This document shows positions 43,490 to 52,886 of a stretch of DNA of 64,000 nucleotides, one piece after another. The notes beneath the pieces were generated by a model. That model did not search any database. It was not told where the DNA came from and was given only the letters and a program-made list of their open reading frames with translations. Position numbers and translations under genes: made by a program. The stretch is from Kiloniellaceae bacterium (lineage in GTDB: Bacteria; Pseudomonadota; Alphaproteobacteria; Kiloniellales; J153). The stretch covers positions 1 through 64,000 of the forward strand of contig JAJFGO010000006.1 in NCBI GenBank assembly GCA_021776095.1. The letters run 5' to 3'. The stretch's first letter is position 1. The number at the start of each line of letters is the position of its first letter.

Positions 43490-43621
43490 GGCACTGTCAG
43501 AATAAAATTCTGGGTATTTTTTAATCGCCTAATAGTTGTGGAAAATCACTGGTTTTCTGCGCGCTTCATGGGCAGCCTAAAATCACATTTTCAACCTAAT
43601 TGGCGTTAGTCTGACAACGCC
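43490..43621. repeat. MITE-like repeat, copy 1, with IS6-type ends
   Basis: This block starts GGCACTGTCAG and ends CTGACAACGCC, imperfect inverted ends that match the ends of the IS6-type element at 59.7 kb. The interior is A+T rich and has no coding capacity. A near-identical copy (about three differences) occurs in the same orientation at 52756-52886. A further right end, CTGACAGTGCC, abuts it at 43621-43631. The two copies bracket the ABC transporter and amidohydrolase genes. The remainder of 43295-43489 carries no gene. Confidence 0.85.
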
Positions 43622-43795
43622 TGACAGTGCCATCCGGGGCACACCACAATAGGGATTGTCGCCAAAGTCGTATTGTATTGTGTGCAATATTGTGGCCTAG
43701 TGGTAACAAAATGGACAGATTGGCGGGCGGCGGCACCGATGGCACTCTCTGATCCCAGCGAACATCGCGCGCTCGAGTGGTCGGCAGGCAAGGCT

Positions 43796-44797
43796 ATGCC
43801 GGTTCTGAGCGTTGAGGGGCTGACCATCTGGTTCGAGGCGCCCGCCGGAACGGCCCGGGCCGTGGACGGGGTCGACCTTGAGGTCCAGTCCGGTGAGATT
43901 GTCGCGATCGTCGGTGAGAGCGGCTCAGGCAAGAGCGTTACGTCGCTCTCCATTCTGAAGCTCGTTCAGGTGCCTCCCGGCCGCTATGTGGCGGGCGAAG
44001 TGTGGGTTTCTGGGCGAAACATCCTTACCTTGAGCGAACGCGAGCTCGAAGCGGTCCGCGGCGCGTTGATCAGTATGATCTTTCAGAACCCGCGCGCTTC
44101 TCTGGACCCGTCGTTCAAGATCCGCTCGCAACTCGCCGAGTTGATGCGGCGGTACGATCCCGAGGCCGACTCAAATGCCGCCGAGTCGCGCGCCAAGGCC
44201 GCGCTCGTCGAAGTCGGCTTTCAAGAGCCCGAACGGGTCCTCGGCAGCTATCCCCACCAGTTGAGCGGCGGCATGTGCCAGCGCGTCGCCCTGGCAATGG
44301 CGCTCGCGTCCCGGCCCAAGCTTCTGATTGCCGATGAGCCGACGACCGCTCTGGATGTCGGCGTCCAGGCCAAGATACTCATGCTGCTGAAACGCAAGAA
44401 CCGGGAACTTGGACTTCCGATTCTGCTGATCACGCACGATTTCGGCGTGGTGCGGGCGATGGCGACGCAGGTCGTGGTCATGTACGCGGGCCAGGTCCAG
44501 GAACAAGGTGCTGCCGACGATATCTTGGCGCTCCCCCTTCATCCCTACACCGAGGCGCTGGTCAAATCGGTTCCCAACCCCGACGCGGTGGGTTTCGATC
44601 TGCAACCGATCCCCGGCGAGCCGCCGAGCCTGATAGATATTCCGCAGGGGTGTCGTTTCGCGCCCCGCTGCGCGCGTAGATTCGACCGTTGCCTAGCCGA
44701 GGCGCCGCCTCTGCACGAACAGCCTGATGGACGTTGGGTGCGTTGCCATCTGCGCGAGCCGGCGCAAGAGACGGGAAATGACCAGACCCCTAATTGA
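43796..44797 (+). CDS. Peptide/nickel-type ABC transporter ATP-binding protein (DppD-like)
   Basis: This is the first of two ATPases powering an oligopeptide-type importer, 333 residues from the ATG at 43796. Walker A GESGSGKS is at 40-47, the signature is LSGGMCQRV, Walker B is [12 protein letters not shown], and H-loop THDFG follows. The C-terminal oligopeptide-transporter extension ([14 protein letters not shown]) carries the four-Cys pattern typical of DppD/OppD. AAGG lies just before this ATG; ATGs at 43739 and 43673 are alternatives and would add a nonconserved N-terminus. Its end overlaps the next gene by 20 bp. Confidence 0.92.
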   Translation: MPVLSVEGLTIWFEAPAGTARAVDGVDLEVQSGEIVAIVGESGSGKSVTSLSILKLVQVPPGRYVAGEVWVSGRNILTLSERELEAVRGALISMIFQNPRASLDPSFKIRSQLAELMRRYDPEADSNAAESRAKAALVEVGFQEPERVLGSYPHQLSGGMCQRVALAMALASRPKLLIADEPTTALDVGVQAKILMLLKRKNRELGLPILLITHDFGVVRAMATQVVVMYAGQVQEQGAADDILALPLHPYTEALVKSVPNPDAVGFDLQPIPGEPPSLIDIPQGCRFAPRCARRFDRCLAEAPPLHEQPDGRWVRCHLREPAQETGNDQTPN

Positions 44798-45824
44798 GGT
44801 GACGGAGCTGAAGAAGACCTTCGCGATCACCGAGGGTCTCGTTGTACGCCGCGTGATCGATACGATGACGGCCGTCGATACGGTTACCTTCGACATCTTT
44901 GAGGGCGAGACCCTCGGCTGCGTCGGTGGATCGGGCTCCGGGAAATCGACCCTGGGGCGGCTGATTCTGCGTCTGCTGGAGCCGGACGGCGGGCAGGTCA
45001 GGTTCGACGGCCAGGACCTAACGAAACTCTCCGCCAAGCAGATGCGTCCCTATCGAAGAAAGATGCAGATCGTGTTTCAGGATCCGCTGCAAAGCCTGAA
45101 CCCGCGGCGCACGGTGACCGAAAACGTCGAACGGCCCCTGCTTAATTTTGGGGTTCCCCGCCAGGAGGCGCGCGGGCGTGTGGCCAAGATGCTGGATCTC
45201 GTCGGGATCGATCCGAGTCACGCCCACCGTTATCCACACGAATACAGCGGGGGGCAGTGCCAGCGAATTGCCATCGCGCGGGCGCTGACCCTCGAACCCA
45301 GTTTCCTGTTTCTGGACGAGCCCGTGTCGGCCTTGGATGTTTCGATCCAGGCTCAAATCCTAAACCTGCTGAAGGACCTGCAGCGTGAATTCGGCCTGAC
45401 CTATCTCTTCGTGTCGCACGACCTGAAGCTGGTCAAGCAGTTCTGCGACCGAACCGTCGTCATGTATCGCGGCCGCCTACTCGAGACGGGCGACAGTACG
45501 CAGATTTACCGCGAGCCGCGACACCCTTTTACCCGCGACTTCCTGGGTACGGTCCTGCACATGCACAAGGATAACCGCTGGGAGGTCGCGGCCGAGCGGG
45601 CGCAGGATCTGGAAGACAACGATCGGCGCCTGACCGGGATCGCTGGAGGCGGCGATTTCTGCATATACGCCGACACGTGCAGCGAGCGTTTCGAACCCTG
45701 CACGCGACACGCGCCGGCGCTATTCGAGACTTCGGACGGCAGACGCGTCGCCTGCCATTTATATAACCCAAAATATCCGGAGCAAATGCCCGACCGAAAG
45801 CCGCACGACGAACGGGTCGGTTAA
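44778..45824 (+). CDS. Peptide/nickel-type ABC transporter ATP-binding protein (DppF-like)
   Basis: The second ATPase of the importer, 348 residues. Walker [11 protein letters not shown]-loop VFQDP, signature [15 protein letters not shown], Walker [12 protein letters not shown] and the SHDL H-loop are all intact. The insert [19 protein letters not shown] is diagnostic of the DppF/OppF branch. The C-terminal Cys-containing extension ([14 protein letters not shown]) is present. The ATG at 44778 lies inside the end of the preceding gene, so translation is coupled. Together with the permeases and binding protein it completes a five-part importer. Confidence 0.92.
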   Translation: MTRPLIEVTELKKTFAITEGLVVRRVIDTMTAVDTVTFDIFEGETLGCVGGSGSGKSTLGRLILRLLEPDGGQVRFDGQDLTKLSAKQMRPYRRKMQIVFQDPLQSLNPRRTVTENVERPLLNFGVPRQEARGRVAKMLDLVGIDPSHAHRYPHEYSGGQCQRIAIARALTLEPSFLFLDEPVSALDVSIQAQILNLLKDLQREFGLTYLFVSHDLKLVKQFCDRTVVMYRGRLLETGDSTQIYREPRHPFTRDFLGTVLHMHKDNRWEVAAERAQDLEDNDRRLTGIAGGGDFCIYADTCSERFEPCTRHAPALFETSDGRRVACHLYNPKYPEQMPDRKPHDERVG

Positions 45825-45842
45825 CGAGGAGGGAGAATTATC

Positions 45843-47486
45843 ATGAAGAACTTTTCTACGCTGATTATGGCGCACACCCGCTCCAGAGCGCGAACAGTCC
45901 TGTTCGGGTCGCTGGCGGCGCTCACTCTTGGCGCCGGCATGACCGCCGAGCCAAACCAAGCGGCCGCGGCAGCGGACACGATCATCTTCGCCGCCGAGGC
46001 CGACTTTAGCCGAATGGATCCCCACACTTCCGGCACGTGGAACACGTTCAAGATTATTCGGCACGTTTTCGAAACCTTCGTCGATGAGGACCTCACTAAG
46101 TCCGACGTCGAGCGTCCGCCGATCGTGCCCTCGCTTGCGGAAAGCTGGGAGATATCCGACGGCGGCAAGACCTATACCTTCAAGCTGCGCAAAGGGGTCA
46201 AGTTCCATGACGGTACGCCGTGGAACGCGGCGGCGGCCAAGTTCAACCTTGATCGGATGACCAACGCCGACTTCAAGCACCACCAGCCGGTCGCGGTCGG
46301 GATGATGCGCTGGATCTGGCAGGACCTTGCCGGCTATGATGTGGTCGACGACTTAACCTTCCGCATCCATCTTGCCCAGCCCAATGTCGAGTTCATCCGC
46401 CGCTTGGCGGCGGGCGGTTCCGGCGCGCCGAGGATGATCAGCCCGAAGGCGATTGAAAGCCATGGCAACGCGGCGATCGAGCAGAATCCGATCGGCACCG
46501 GGCCCTTCAAGTTCGTCGAGCGCGTGGTCGGCGAAAAAGTCGTATTGGAGCGCAACGACGACTACTGGAACCCAGCCCGGACGCCGAAGGTCAAGCGCTT
46601 GATTCTGCGAGGTATTCCGGAGGTCGCGACCCGCGAGTTGGCGCTAATCAGCGGCGAGGTCGATATCATCGGCACGCCGTCTCCGGACTCGGTCGAATAC
46701 TTGAAGGCGCAGGGGCTCCAGATCGTCAGGGGGCCAAGCCCGACAATGTATACCCTCTGGGTCAATTTCAAGGACCCCGCTTTGTCGAACCAAAAGGTCC
46801 GCAAGGCCATTTGCATGGCGATCGACCGGGTGGGCATGGCGAAGTATTTGCGCAAGGGAATGGCCCAGCCGGCCTTCGGAATCCTGAACTATGGCGGCCC
46901 CGGGCACGATCCCGACTTCCGCGATTGCCGCTACGATCCGGAGCAGGCCAAGAAGCTCTTGGCCGAAGCCGGTTTTCCCAACGGGTTCACGACCCGCTTC
47001 GACTGGACCCAGGGCGGCGGCAGCGACGTGAACACGAAGGGGGACGCCGAATGGCTGCAGCGCGACTTGGCCAAGATCGGCATCAAGAGCTCAATCGAGA
47101 TGTTCGACAACGGCACGTACTGGGACATGATGGGTGCCGGTATGCGCGAAGGGGCGGGCTTCATGTCGGTTTCCTGGGGAGAGAGTTCGTTTTTCTGGCT
47201 CGATCAGGTGATCGCGGCCGGGGCGATACCGCCCGGCGGGTTCAACTCGGGCTACTACAATAACCCAAAAATTGACCAGCTTCTGTCGAAGGCGCGGGCG
47301 TCCGCAACGACCGAGGATATGCACGCGGCTCTCAGGCAGGTACAGCAGATCGTCGCGGACGACGCGGCGTTCATCCCGTACTTTACCGCCGATTCGGTTT
47401 ACGCCTTGCGGCCCGACGTCAAGGGCTTCGTCTTGGCGCCGCAACATTGGATCGATCTGACCGGCGTCCACAAGGCGTCTAACTAA
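45843..47486 (+). CDS. ABC transporter substrate-binding protein (DppA/OppA-like, SBP family 5)
   Basis: A 547-residue periplasmic protein with a signal peptide: basic residues near 10-20, hydrophobic VLFGSLAALTLGAGM and an Ala-rich cleavage region near 40-45. The SBP_bac_5 signature is seen as LAESWEISDGGKTYTFKLRK followed by FHDGTPWNA. It binds the imported ligand and docks on the two permeases. Binding proteins of this family carry peptides, nickel or other amides; the pair of amidohydrolases downstream suggests a nitrogen-containing, amide or heterocyclic substrate. A GAGG ribosome binding site precedes the ATG. Confidence 0.93.
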   Translation: MKNFSTLIMAHTRSRARTVLFGSLAALTLGAGMTAEPNQAAAAADTIIFAAEADFSRMDPHTSGTWNTFKIIRHVFETFVDEDLTKSDVERPPIVPSLAESWEISDGGKTYTFKLRKGVKFHDGTPWNAAAAKFNLDRMTNADFKHHQPVAVGMMRWIWQDLAGYDVVDDLTFRIHLAQPNVEFIRRLAAGGSGAPRMISPKAIESHGNAAIEQNPIGTGPFKFVERVVGEKVVLERNDDYWNPARTPKVKRLILRGIPEVATRELALISGEVDIIGTPSPDSVEYLKAQGLQIVRGPSPTMYTLWVNFKDPALSNQKVRKAICMAIDRVGMAKYLRKGMAQPAFGILNYGGPGHDPDFRDCRYDPEQAKKLLAEAGFPNGFTTRFDWTQGGGSDVNTKGDAEWLQRDLAKIGIKSSIEMFDNGTYWDMMGAGMREGAGFMSVSWGESSFFWLDQVIAAGAIPPGGFNSGYYNNPKIDQLLSKARASATTEDMHAALRQVQQIVADDAAFIPYFTADSVYALRPDVKGFVLAPQHWIDLTGVHKASN

Positions 47487-47559
47487 CCGATCCAGACCGT
47501 CCAAAGGCCGCCCGGTTCCGAGCGCACGTTCGGAACTGGGCGGCAAGAAAGAGAAGCGT

Positions 47560-48510
47560 ATGTCGCTCGGCCGTTACATCGTTGCGCGGCTCCTGTACTC
47601 GGTGCCGGTCCTGATCGGCGTGACCATTGTCGTGTTCCTGTCGATCCAGCTCGTCCCCGGCGACGTGGCGCGCACAATTCTGGGTTTCTCCGCCAGCGAG
47701 GACCGGGTCCAGGTGCTGCGAACCCAGCTCGGGTTGGATCGGCCGTTGGTGATCCAGTACGGCCATTGGTTCGTGAATGTTATCAGCGGCGATCTGGGCA
47801 TCTCGATCGCGCAGCAGATTCCCGTGGCGAAGATATTGATCGGCAAGACCGTGAACTCGCTGATCCTGATGTTCGCCAGCCTATTTCTGGTCATTTCAGT
47901 CGGCTTTGTCCTTAGCTGCCTGTCGGCGGGGCGCTTCCGAACGCTGACCGATCGAATCATCGTCGTCATCACCATGATCCTGGCCAGCATGCCGGTTTTC
48001 TGGCTGGGTATTCTTCTGCTCTACTTCTTCGGCGTGAAGCTGCAGATGTTTCCGATTTCGGGGATGTATAACATGGCCGATCCGGGGGGACTCGGACAGC
48101 TCCTGCACCATCTCGTCCTGCCCGCGGTGACGACGGCCGCCTCTTCGATCGCCATCGTGACGCGCGTCAGTCGCTCGGCCCTGATCGACGTGCTGTCGCA
48201 ACCCTATATCCTGGCCAGCGCCGCCCGCGGCCTGCCCAGGCGGGATGTCGTCCTAAAGCACGGCGTGCGCAATATGCTGCCGACCTTCGCCAATATAAGC
48301 GGACTGCAGATTGGCTACCTTTTCGGCAGCGCGATCTTTTCCGAGATAATTTTCAACTGGCCGGGTGTCGGGCTGCAGCTCTACAACTCGATCCTGCAGC
48401 GGGACACGCCGATGATTCAGGGTTGCGTTTTAGTGGTCGCGATCGTGTTTGTCCTGGGAAACCTCTTAGCCGACGTGGTCGTGCATCTGCTCGACCCGCG
48501 CCGGCATTGA
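47560..48510 (+). CDS. ABC transporter permease (DppB-like)
   Basis: A 316-residue inner-membrane protein with about six membrane segments; the first (LLYSVPVLIGVTIVVFLSIQ) is the typical DppB start, followed by the family motif GLDRPLVIQYGHW. The EAA loop (ASAARGLPRRDVVLKHGVRN) that contacts the ATPases is near residue 215-235. The gene begins 73 bases after the binding protein, with AAGAGAAG before the ATG, and is followed after 14 bases by its partner permease. Confidence 0.93.
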   Translation: MSLGRYIVARLLYSVPVLIGVTIVVFLSIQLVPGDVARTILGFSASEDRVQVLRTQLGLDRPLVIQYGHWFVNVISGDLGISIAQQIPVAKILIGKTVNSLILMFASLFLVISVGFVLSCLSAGRFRTLTDRIIVVITMILASMPVFWLGILLLYFFGVKLQMFPISGMYNMADPGGLGQLLHHLVLPAVTTAASSIAIVTRVSRSALIDVLSQPYILASAARGLPRRDVVLKHGVRNMLPTFANISGLQIGYLFGSAIFSEIIFNWPGVGLQLYNSILQRDTPMIQGCVLVVAIVFVLGNLLADVVVHLLDPRRH

Positions 48511-48524
48511 CCGGAGTCGCGGCC

Positions 48525-49466
48525 ATGGCTCAGATATCCATTGCCCCGGCCGGTTTTCCGGTCATGCAGGAGAAAGGCCGGTCGAGCCTGTACTTCGTCT
48601 GGCGCGGGGTGCTGGGCGATCCGGTCGCGCGACTGGCGGCGGCGGTGCTGCTTCTGGTTGTCTTGGGCGGACTCTTCGCACCCGTTATCGCGCCGTACGA
48701 TCCCTTCGAGGCGAACCCGGCACTACGCCTCCAGCCGCCGGGCACGGAGGGTCACTTGCTTGGTCTCGACAATCACGGCCGTGATATTCTGTCGCGCCTT
48801 ATCTATGGGGCGCGCATCACCCTGATCGCCGGGGTCGTACCGGTCCTGATCGGCGCCTTGATTTCAATACCGCTCGGCATGATTGGCGCGTGGTACAACC
48901 GTGTGGGTGAGATCATCATGCGGATAATGGATGTCCTGTTCGCCTTTCCCATGGTGCTTTTGGCGGTCATGCTGGCGGCGTTTCTCGGGCCCGGGCTGCC
49001 CAACACCATCGTCGCGCTTGTGATCGTGCTCGTGCCCTACAACACGCGAGTCGTCTATGCTTCCGCGTGCCAGCAAAGAAGCCTAGCGTATATAGAAGCC
49101 GCGCACGCCGTGGCCACACCGGACCGGAAGATCCTGTTTGTCGAGATGCTACCGAACGTCGTTTCCGAATCCATCGTCTACAGTTGTACGATCGTGGGGT
49201 CGGTCGTGATCACCGCGGCCGGCCTGAGCTTCCTCGGTCTCGGCGTGCAGCCGCCGGCGGCTGAGTGGGGCATCATGACCAGTGAGGGGCGGACCTATCT
49301 GTTCGTGGCGCCGCATATGTCGACCATTCCTGGCATCGCCATCACTATTCTGGTCATGGCGTTCAATCTTCTAGGCGATTCCTTGCGCGATTCGCTCGAC
49401 CCGCGCACTCGCCTGCAGCTTGTCCGGCGCGACCGCTCGGACTCCTCTCCCGAGCGGGCGAACTGA
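48525..49466 (+). CDS. ABC transporter permease (DppC-like)
   Basis: A 313-residue inner-membrane protein of the DppC/OppC type. The N-terminal cytoplasmic segment ends in DPVARLAAAVLLLVVLGGLF, the first membrane helix. GTEGHLLGLDNHGRDILSRL is the DppC signature before the main transmembrane block, and YIEAAHAVATPDRKILFVEM is the EAA loop. The ATG at 48525 follows GGAGTCGCGGCC; a longer frame starting inside dppB is a shadow. Ends 16 bases before the first amidohydrolase. Confidence 0.93.
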   Translation: MAQISIAPAGFPVMQEKGRSSLYFVWRGVLGDPVARLAAAVLLLVVLGGLFAPVIAPYDPFEANPALRLQPPGTEGHLLGLDNHGRDILSRLIYGARITLIAGVVPVLIGALISIPLGMIGAWYNRVGEIIMRIMDVLFAFPMVLLAVMLAAFLGPGLPNTIVALVIVLVPYNTRVVYASACQQRSLAYIEAAHAVATPDRKILFVEMLPNVVSESIVYSCTIVGSVVITAAGLSFLGLGVQPPAAEWGIMTSEGRTYLFVAPHMSTIPGIAITILVMAFNLLGDSLRDSLDPRTRLQLVRRDRSDSSPERAN

Positions 49467-49482
49467 GAGGCAGGACCGAATC

Positions 49483-50994
49483 ATGGATCTGATTATCAGG
49501 AACGCACGGATACTGACTCTCGACGACGGGGATACGGAATACGAGCGCGGCGATATCGTCGTTTCGGACGGTGTCATCCAGGCGCTCGGTCTGGCGGCGG
49601 CGGACGGCGCGGACGCCGGCGCCGCGAACATCATCGAGGCGCAGGGATTGCTGGCCATGCCCGGCCTTGTGAACGGGCATTTTCACTCCCCGGGCAATTT
49701 CATGAAGGGGGCGGTGACGCCCACGCCGCTTGAGCTGTTCATGCTCTACGAAGTGCCGCCCCTGATGGACGCGCCGGTATCGCCGAGATTCGCCTATGTG
49801 CGCACGATGATCGGCGTGCTCGAGATGCTGCGCCAGGGCGTGACCAGCGTCCACGACGATGCCTTCTTCATCCCGGTGCCGACAGAGGCGGAGGTCGACA
49901 GCGTCATGCGCGCCTACCAGGATGGCGGAATGCGTGCCGCGGTCACGCTCGATCAGCCGAACGTCGTCGAATACGCCAAGTATCCCTTCCTCGAAGACCT
50001 CCTGCCCCCGGACCTCAAGCGGAAGATGGAGGAGTCGCCGCGTATGTCCGGCAGCGAGCTGATCGGTTGCTACGAGGACTTCATCGGGCGCTGGCACGGG
50101 GTGGCAGGAGGGCGTCTGCGCGCGGCGATTTCATGCTCGGCTCCGCAACGTGTGACACCCGAATACTTCCAGGCGCTGGGCGAGCTGAGCAGGACCCATG
50201 ACATACCTTTCAATATGCACATCCTGGAAACGCGCCTGCAACGGGTCCTCGGCCAGGAAAAGTACGGCCGGTCGCTGATCCGCTATGCGCACGATATGGG
50301 GGTCCTGGATGAGCGGGCAATGGTGATCCACGCGATCTGGATCGACGAGGAGGACATCCGGTTGCTGGCGGAGAGCGGTTGTTCGGTCGCGCACAACCCG
50401 GTCTCAAACCTTAAGCTGGGCAGCGGGATCATGCCGTTTCGGCGCCTGCGCGATGTCGGAATCAACGTCTGCCTAGGCAATGACGAGGCGACCACAGATG
50501 ACGGCATCAACCTCTGGACCGTCGTCAAGATTGCGGGCCTGATACACAACATATCGGACCCGGAGTACCGCCATTGGCCGGTTCCCATGGAGATATTGCG
50601 CGCCGCTACTTCGGGTGGCGCGAAGGCCATGCGCCTGGGCGGCAAGGTGGGCGCGCTCGCTCCCGGCTACCTGGCCGATATCATCCTGCTCGATCTAAAC
50701 ACCCTTGCCTTCACGCCTCTGAACAACCTGCGTCACCAACTTGTATATTGCGAGAACGGCTCCTCGGTTGTGACCACCATCATCGACGGCCGGGTGGTCA
50801 TGCGCGACCGCAAGATCCTGACGGTGAACGAAGAGGAGATTAAGGCCGAGGCGCGTGCTTTGGCCGGCGAGTTCCAGGACTTCATGGCGCAATGCGCAGA
50901 CGCGGCGCGCGACCTAGACGAGTATTACCGGCGCATGTACCTGAAAGCCGCGGCGACCGAGGTACCCATGCAAAGATGGATGCCGCCGGCGTGA
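49483..50994 (+). CDS. Amidohydrolase of the ATZ/TRZ (chlorohydrolase/deaminase) family
   Basis: A 503-residue TIM-barrel metal hydrolase. The mononuclear metal set is complete: HxH in GLVNGHFHSP, H in NMHILET, H in VIHAIWIDEED and D in CLGNDEATT, with SVAHNPVSNLKLGSG between. Relatives deaminate or dechlorinate N-heterocycles such as guanine, S-adenosylhomocysteine or triazines. Co-transcribed with the ABC importer (16 bases after it; GAGGCAGGA before the ATG), so it probably acts on the imported compound. No signal peptide is visible, so it is cytoplasmic. Confidence 0.92.
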   Translation: MDLIIRNARILTLDDGDTEYERGDIVVSDGVIQALGLAAADGADAGAANIIEAQGLLAMPGLVNGHFHSPGNFMKGAVTPTPLELFMLYEVPPLMDAPVSPRFAYVRTMIGVLEMLRQGVTSVHDDAFFIPVPTEAEVDSVMRAYQDGGMRAAVTLDQPNVVEYAKYPFLEDLLPPDLKRKMEESPRMSGSELIGCYEDFIGRWHGVAGGRLRAAISCSAPQRVTPEYFQALGELSRTHDIPFNMHILETRLQRVLGQEKYGRSLIRYAHDMGVLDERAMVIHAIWIDEEDIRLLAESGCSVAHNPVSNLKLGSGIMPFRRLRDVGINVCLGNDEATTDDGINLWTVVKIAGLIHNISDPEYRHWPVPMEILRAATSGGAKAMRLGGKVGALAPGYLADIILLDLNTLAFTPLNNLRHQLVYCENGSSVVTTIIDGRVVMRDRKILTVNEEEIKAEARALAGEFQDFMAQCADAARDLDEYYRRMYLKAAATEVPMQRWMPPA

Positions 50995-51046
50995 CAGAGG
51001 GTCTCGCCGCCGCCCCCCAGGTTAGGTTTCCAAGAGGAGCTGAGCC

Positions 51047-52510
51047 ATGTCCGTGACGCTGGTGAAGAGCCGGTACGTCGTCGCTCACGATGGGCGCGGG
51101 CACCGCCTCTTGCTCGACGGAGAGGTTGTCTTCGAAGACGATACCATAGTCTACGTCGGACCACGTTACGAAGGCCGGGCCGACGCCGTGATAGACGGCG
51201 GCAACGCCGTCATCGGGCCCGGGTTCGTCGACTTGAACGCTCTCGGAGACCTCGATTCCACGGTTCTCGGGTTCGACAACCACCCGGACTGGGCGAAGGG
51301 GCGGGTTTGGTCGGCCAGCTACGTCGCGCGCGGGCCGCGCGAGGTTTATACGGCCGAGGAACAAGCCTTCAAGATGCGCTACGCGTTCGTCCAGCTCATC
51401 CGGAACGGCGTCACGACCGCGCTTCCTATCACCTCGATGTTTTACCGGGAGTGGGCCGAAACCTGCGAGGAGTTCGTCAGGTCGATCGATACCGCGGTAG
51501 ATCTGGGCATGCGAGCCTACCTGGGGCCCTGTTACATGAGCGGCCTGACCATGATCCGAGACGATGGCTCGTTCAAAGTTCATTGGGATGAGGAGCGGGG
51601 GCTGCGGGGTCTCGAAGAGGCAGCCGATTTCATCCGGCGCTTCGACGGCGGCCATGGCGGGCTGATCCGGGGCATGCTGGCCCCCGACCGCATCGAAACC
51701 TGCACGGCCGAACTGCTCAGTCGCACCGCGGCCATTGGCGCGGAGCTGCAGTGCCCGGTCCGGTTGCACTGTTGCCAATCTCTCCACGAGTTCAACTTGG
51801 TCGTTAAGTTGCATGATCGCACGCCACTCGAATGGCTGGATTCTCTGGATTTCCTTGGCGACAGGGCGCTCTTGCCGCACGGCGTCTTCGTAACTGGGCA
51901 TAGCGAGATCGAGAGGAAGGGGCGTGACCTCGAGATACTGACCCGGTCCGGCTCTACTGTCGTTCACTGTCCGCTCGTGGCGGTGCGCGACGGCATGGCG
52001 ATGGAATCCTTCGCCCGCTATCGGAAGCTGGGCATCAAGATCGGACTCGGCACCGATACTTACCCGCCGGACGTGATCGAAAACATGCGCCAAGGAGCTC
52101 ACCTGTGCCGGGTCGTCGAGCGCGACAAGGCGGCCTGCTCGGCGGCCGATTTTTATACGGCAGCAACACTGGGCGGGGCTGCGGCATTGCGACGCGACGA
52201 TCTGGGACGGCTCGCGCCGGGCGCCAAGGCGGATATCACGATCTTCGATCTTTCCGGCTTTCACCTGGGTCAGTTTATCGACCCCATTCAGACCATGGTT
52301 CTGAGCGGCTCCGGACGCGATTTCAAGACCGTCATCATCAACGGCCGCGTCGTCATGCGCGACCGCGAGATTCCGGGTGTCGATTTGAAGGAGATGGGCC
52401 TTCGCGCGCAGGCGCAGTATGACAAACTCAAGAGCACGTACCCCGAGAGAACCTGGCGTCACCCCCCAGTCGACGAGATTTTCACTCCGTCATTCCCCTG
52501 TCTGACCTAA
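51047..52510 (+). CDS. Amidohydrolase-family protein lacking the HxH motif
   Basis: A 487-residue member of the same superfamily as its neighbour, with the beta-sandwich ends and the C-terminal ALAPGAKADITIFDL type segment. Later metal residues are present: H in RLHCCQSLHEF, H in TGHSEIE, HCP and D in GLGTDTYPP. The N-terminal GxxxHxH is replaced by GPGFVDLNALGDLDST, so one side of the metal site is absent or rebuilt with Asp. It may be a distinct hydrolase subgroup or a nonmetal variant. GGAG precedes the ATG; it is the last gene of the transporter operon and ends just before IS6-type ends. Confidence 0.85.
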   Translation: MSVTLVKSRYVVAHDGRGHRLLLDGEVVFEDDTIVYVGPRYEGRADAVIDGGNAVIGPGFVDLNALGDLDSTVLGFDNHPDWAKGRVWSASYVARGPREVYTAEEQAFKMRYAFVQLIRNGVTTALPITSMFYREWAETCEEFVRSIDTAVDLGMRAYLGPCYMSGLTMIRDDGSFKVHWDEERGLRGLEEAADFIRRFDGGHGGLIRGMLAPDRIETCTAELLSRTAAIGAELQCPVRLHCCQSLHEFNLVVKLHDRTPLEWLDSLDFLGDRALLPHGVFVTGHSEIERKGRDLEILTRSGSTVVHCPLVAVRDGMAMESFARYRKLGIKIGLGTDTYPPDVIENMRQGAHLCRVVERDKAACSAADFYTAATLGGAAALRRDDLGRLAPGAKADITIFDLSGFHLGQFIDPIQTMVLSGSGRDFKTVIINGRVVMRDREIPGVDLKEMGLRAQAQYDKLKSTYPERTWRHPPVDEIFTPSFPCLT

Positions 52511-52553
52511 GGAGCAGCATTTTTTGGATTGAAGTATAACCTGTGGTGCTGTC

Positions 52554-52679
52554 GGCACTGTCGGACCAAATCGGCTTGAGGCCGGCGGGGGCAGCCTGCA
52601 GGCTCAGTGCACGCACAATCCCGTCCGCTATTTCAACAGTTCGCCCGAAATCAACCGCCTCGCAGTGATGATGTATATC
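52554..52679 (+). mobile_element. IS6-family element, left end and transposase N-terminal stub
   Basis: GGCACTGTCGGACC at 52554 matches the left end of the IS6-type element at 59.7 kb. The following bases match the start of its transposase (NPVRYFNSSPEINRLAVMMY), but the start codon is ACG and the frame is cut at 52679 by another left end. Confidence 0.75.
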
Positions 52680-52755
52680 GGCCTTGTCAGAGCAAATCGG
52701 CTCGAAGCGGATAGGGCCGGTCCGGGGCCTCGACGGAAGAAAAGTCCGTTCCGCG
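52680..52755 (+). mobile_element. Second, nested IS6-type left end
   Basis: GGCCTTGTCAGAGC at 52680 begins another element left end, followed by about 60 bases of the noncoding leader and then cut by the MITE-like repeat at 52756. No coding sequence remains. Confidence 0.65.
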
Positions 52756-52886
52756 GCACTGTCAGAATAAGATTCTGGGTATTTTTTAATCGCCTAATAG
52801 TTGTGGAAAATCACTAGTTTTCTGCGCGCTTCATGGGCAGCCTAAAATCACATTTTCAACCTAATTGGCTTTAGTCTGACAACGCC
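52756..52886. repeat. MITE-like repeat, copy 2, with IS6-type ends
   Basis: Near-identical and co-oriented with the block at 43490-43621, about three substitutions apart. It starts GGCACTGTCAG and ends CTGACAACGCC. It lies inside a broken IS6-family transposase gene, whose frame resumes directly after it. Confidence 0.88.

Noticed and set aside
50882-52462. Minus-strand open frame of 526 codons opposite the second amidohydrolase
   Set aside because: It is the antisense of a well-supported gene in a G+C-rich stretch. No ribosome binding site or recognised motif.
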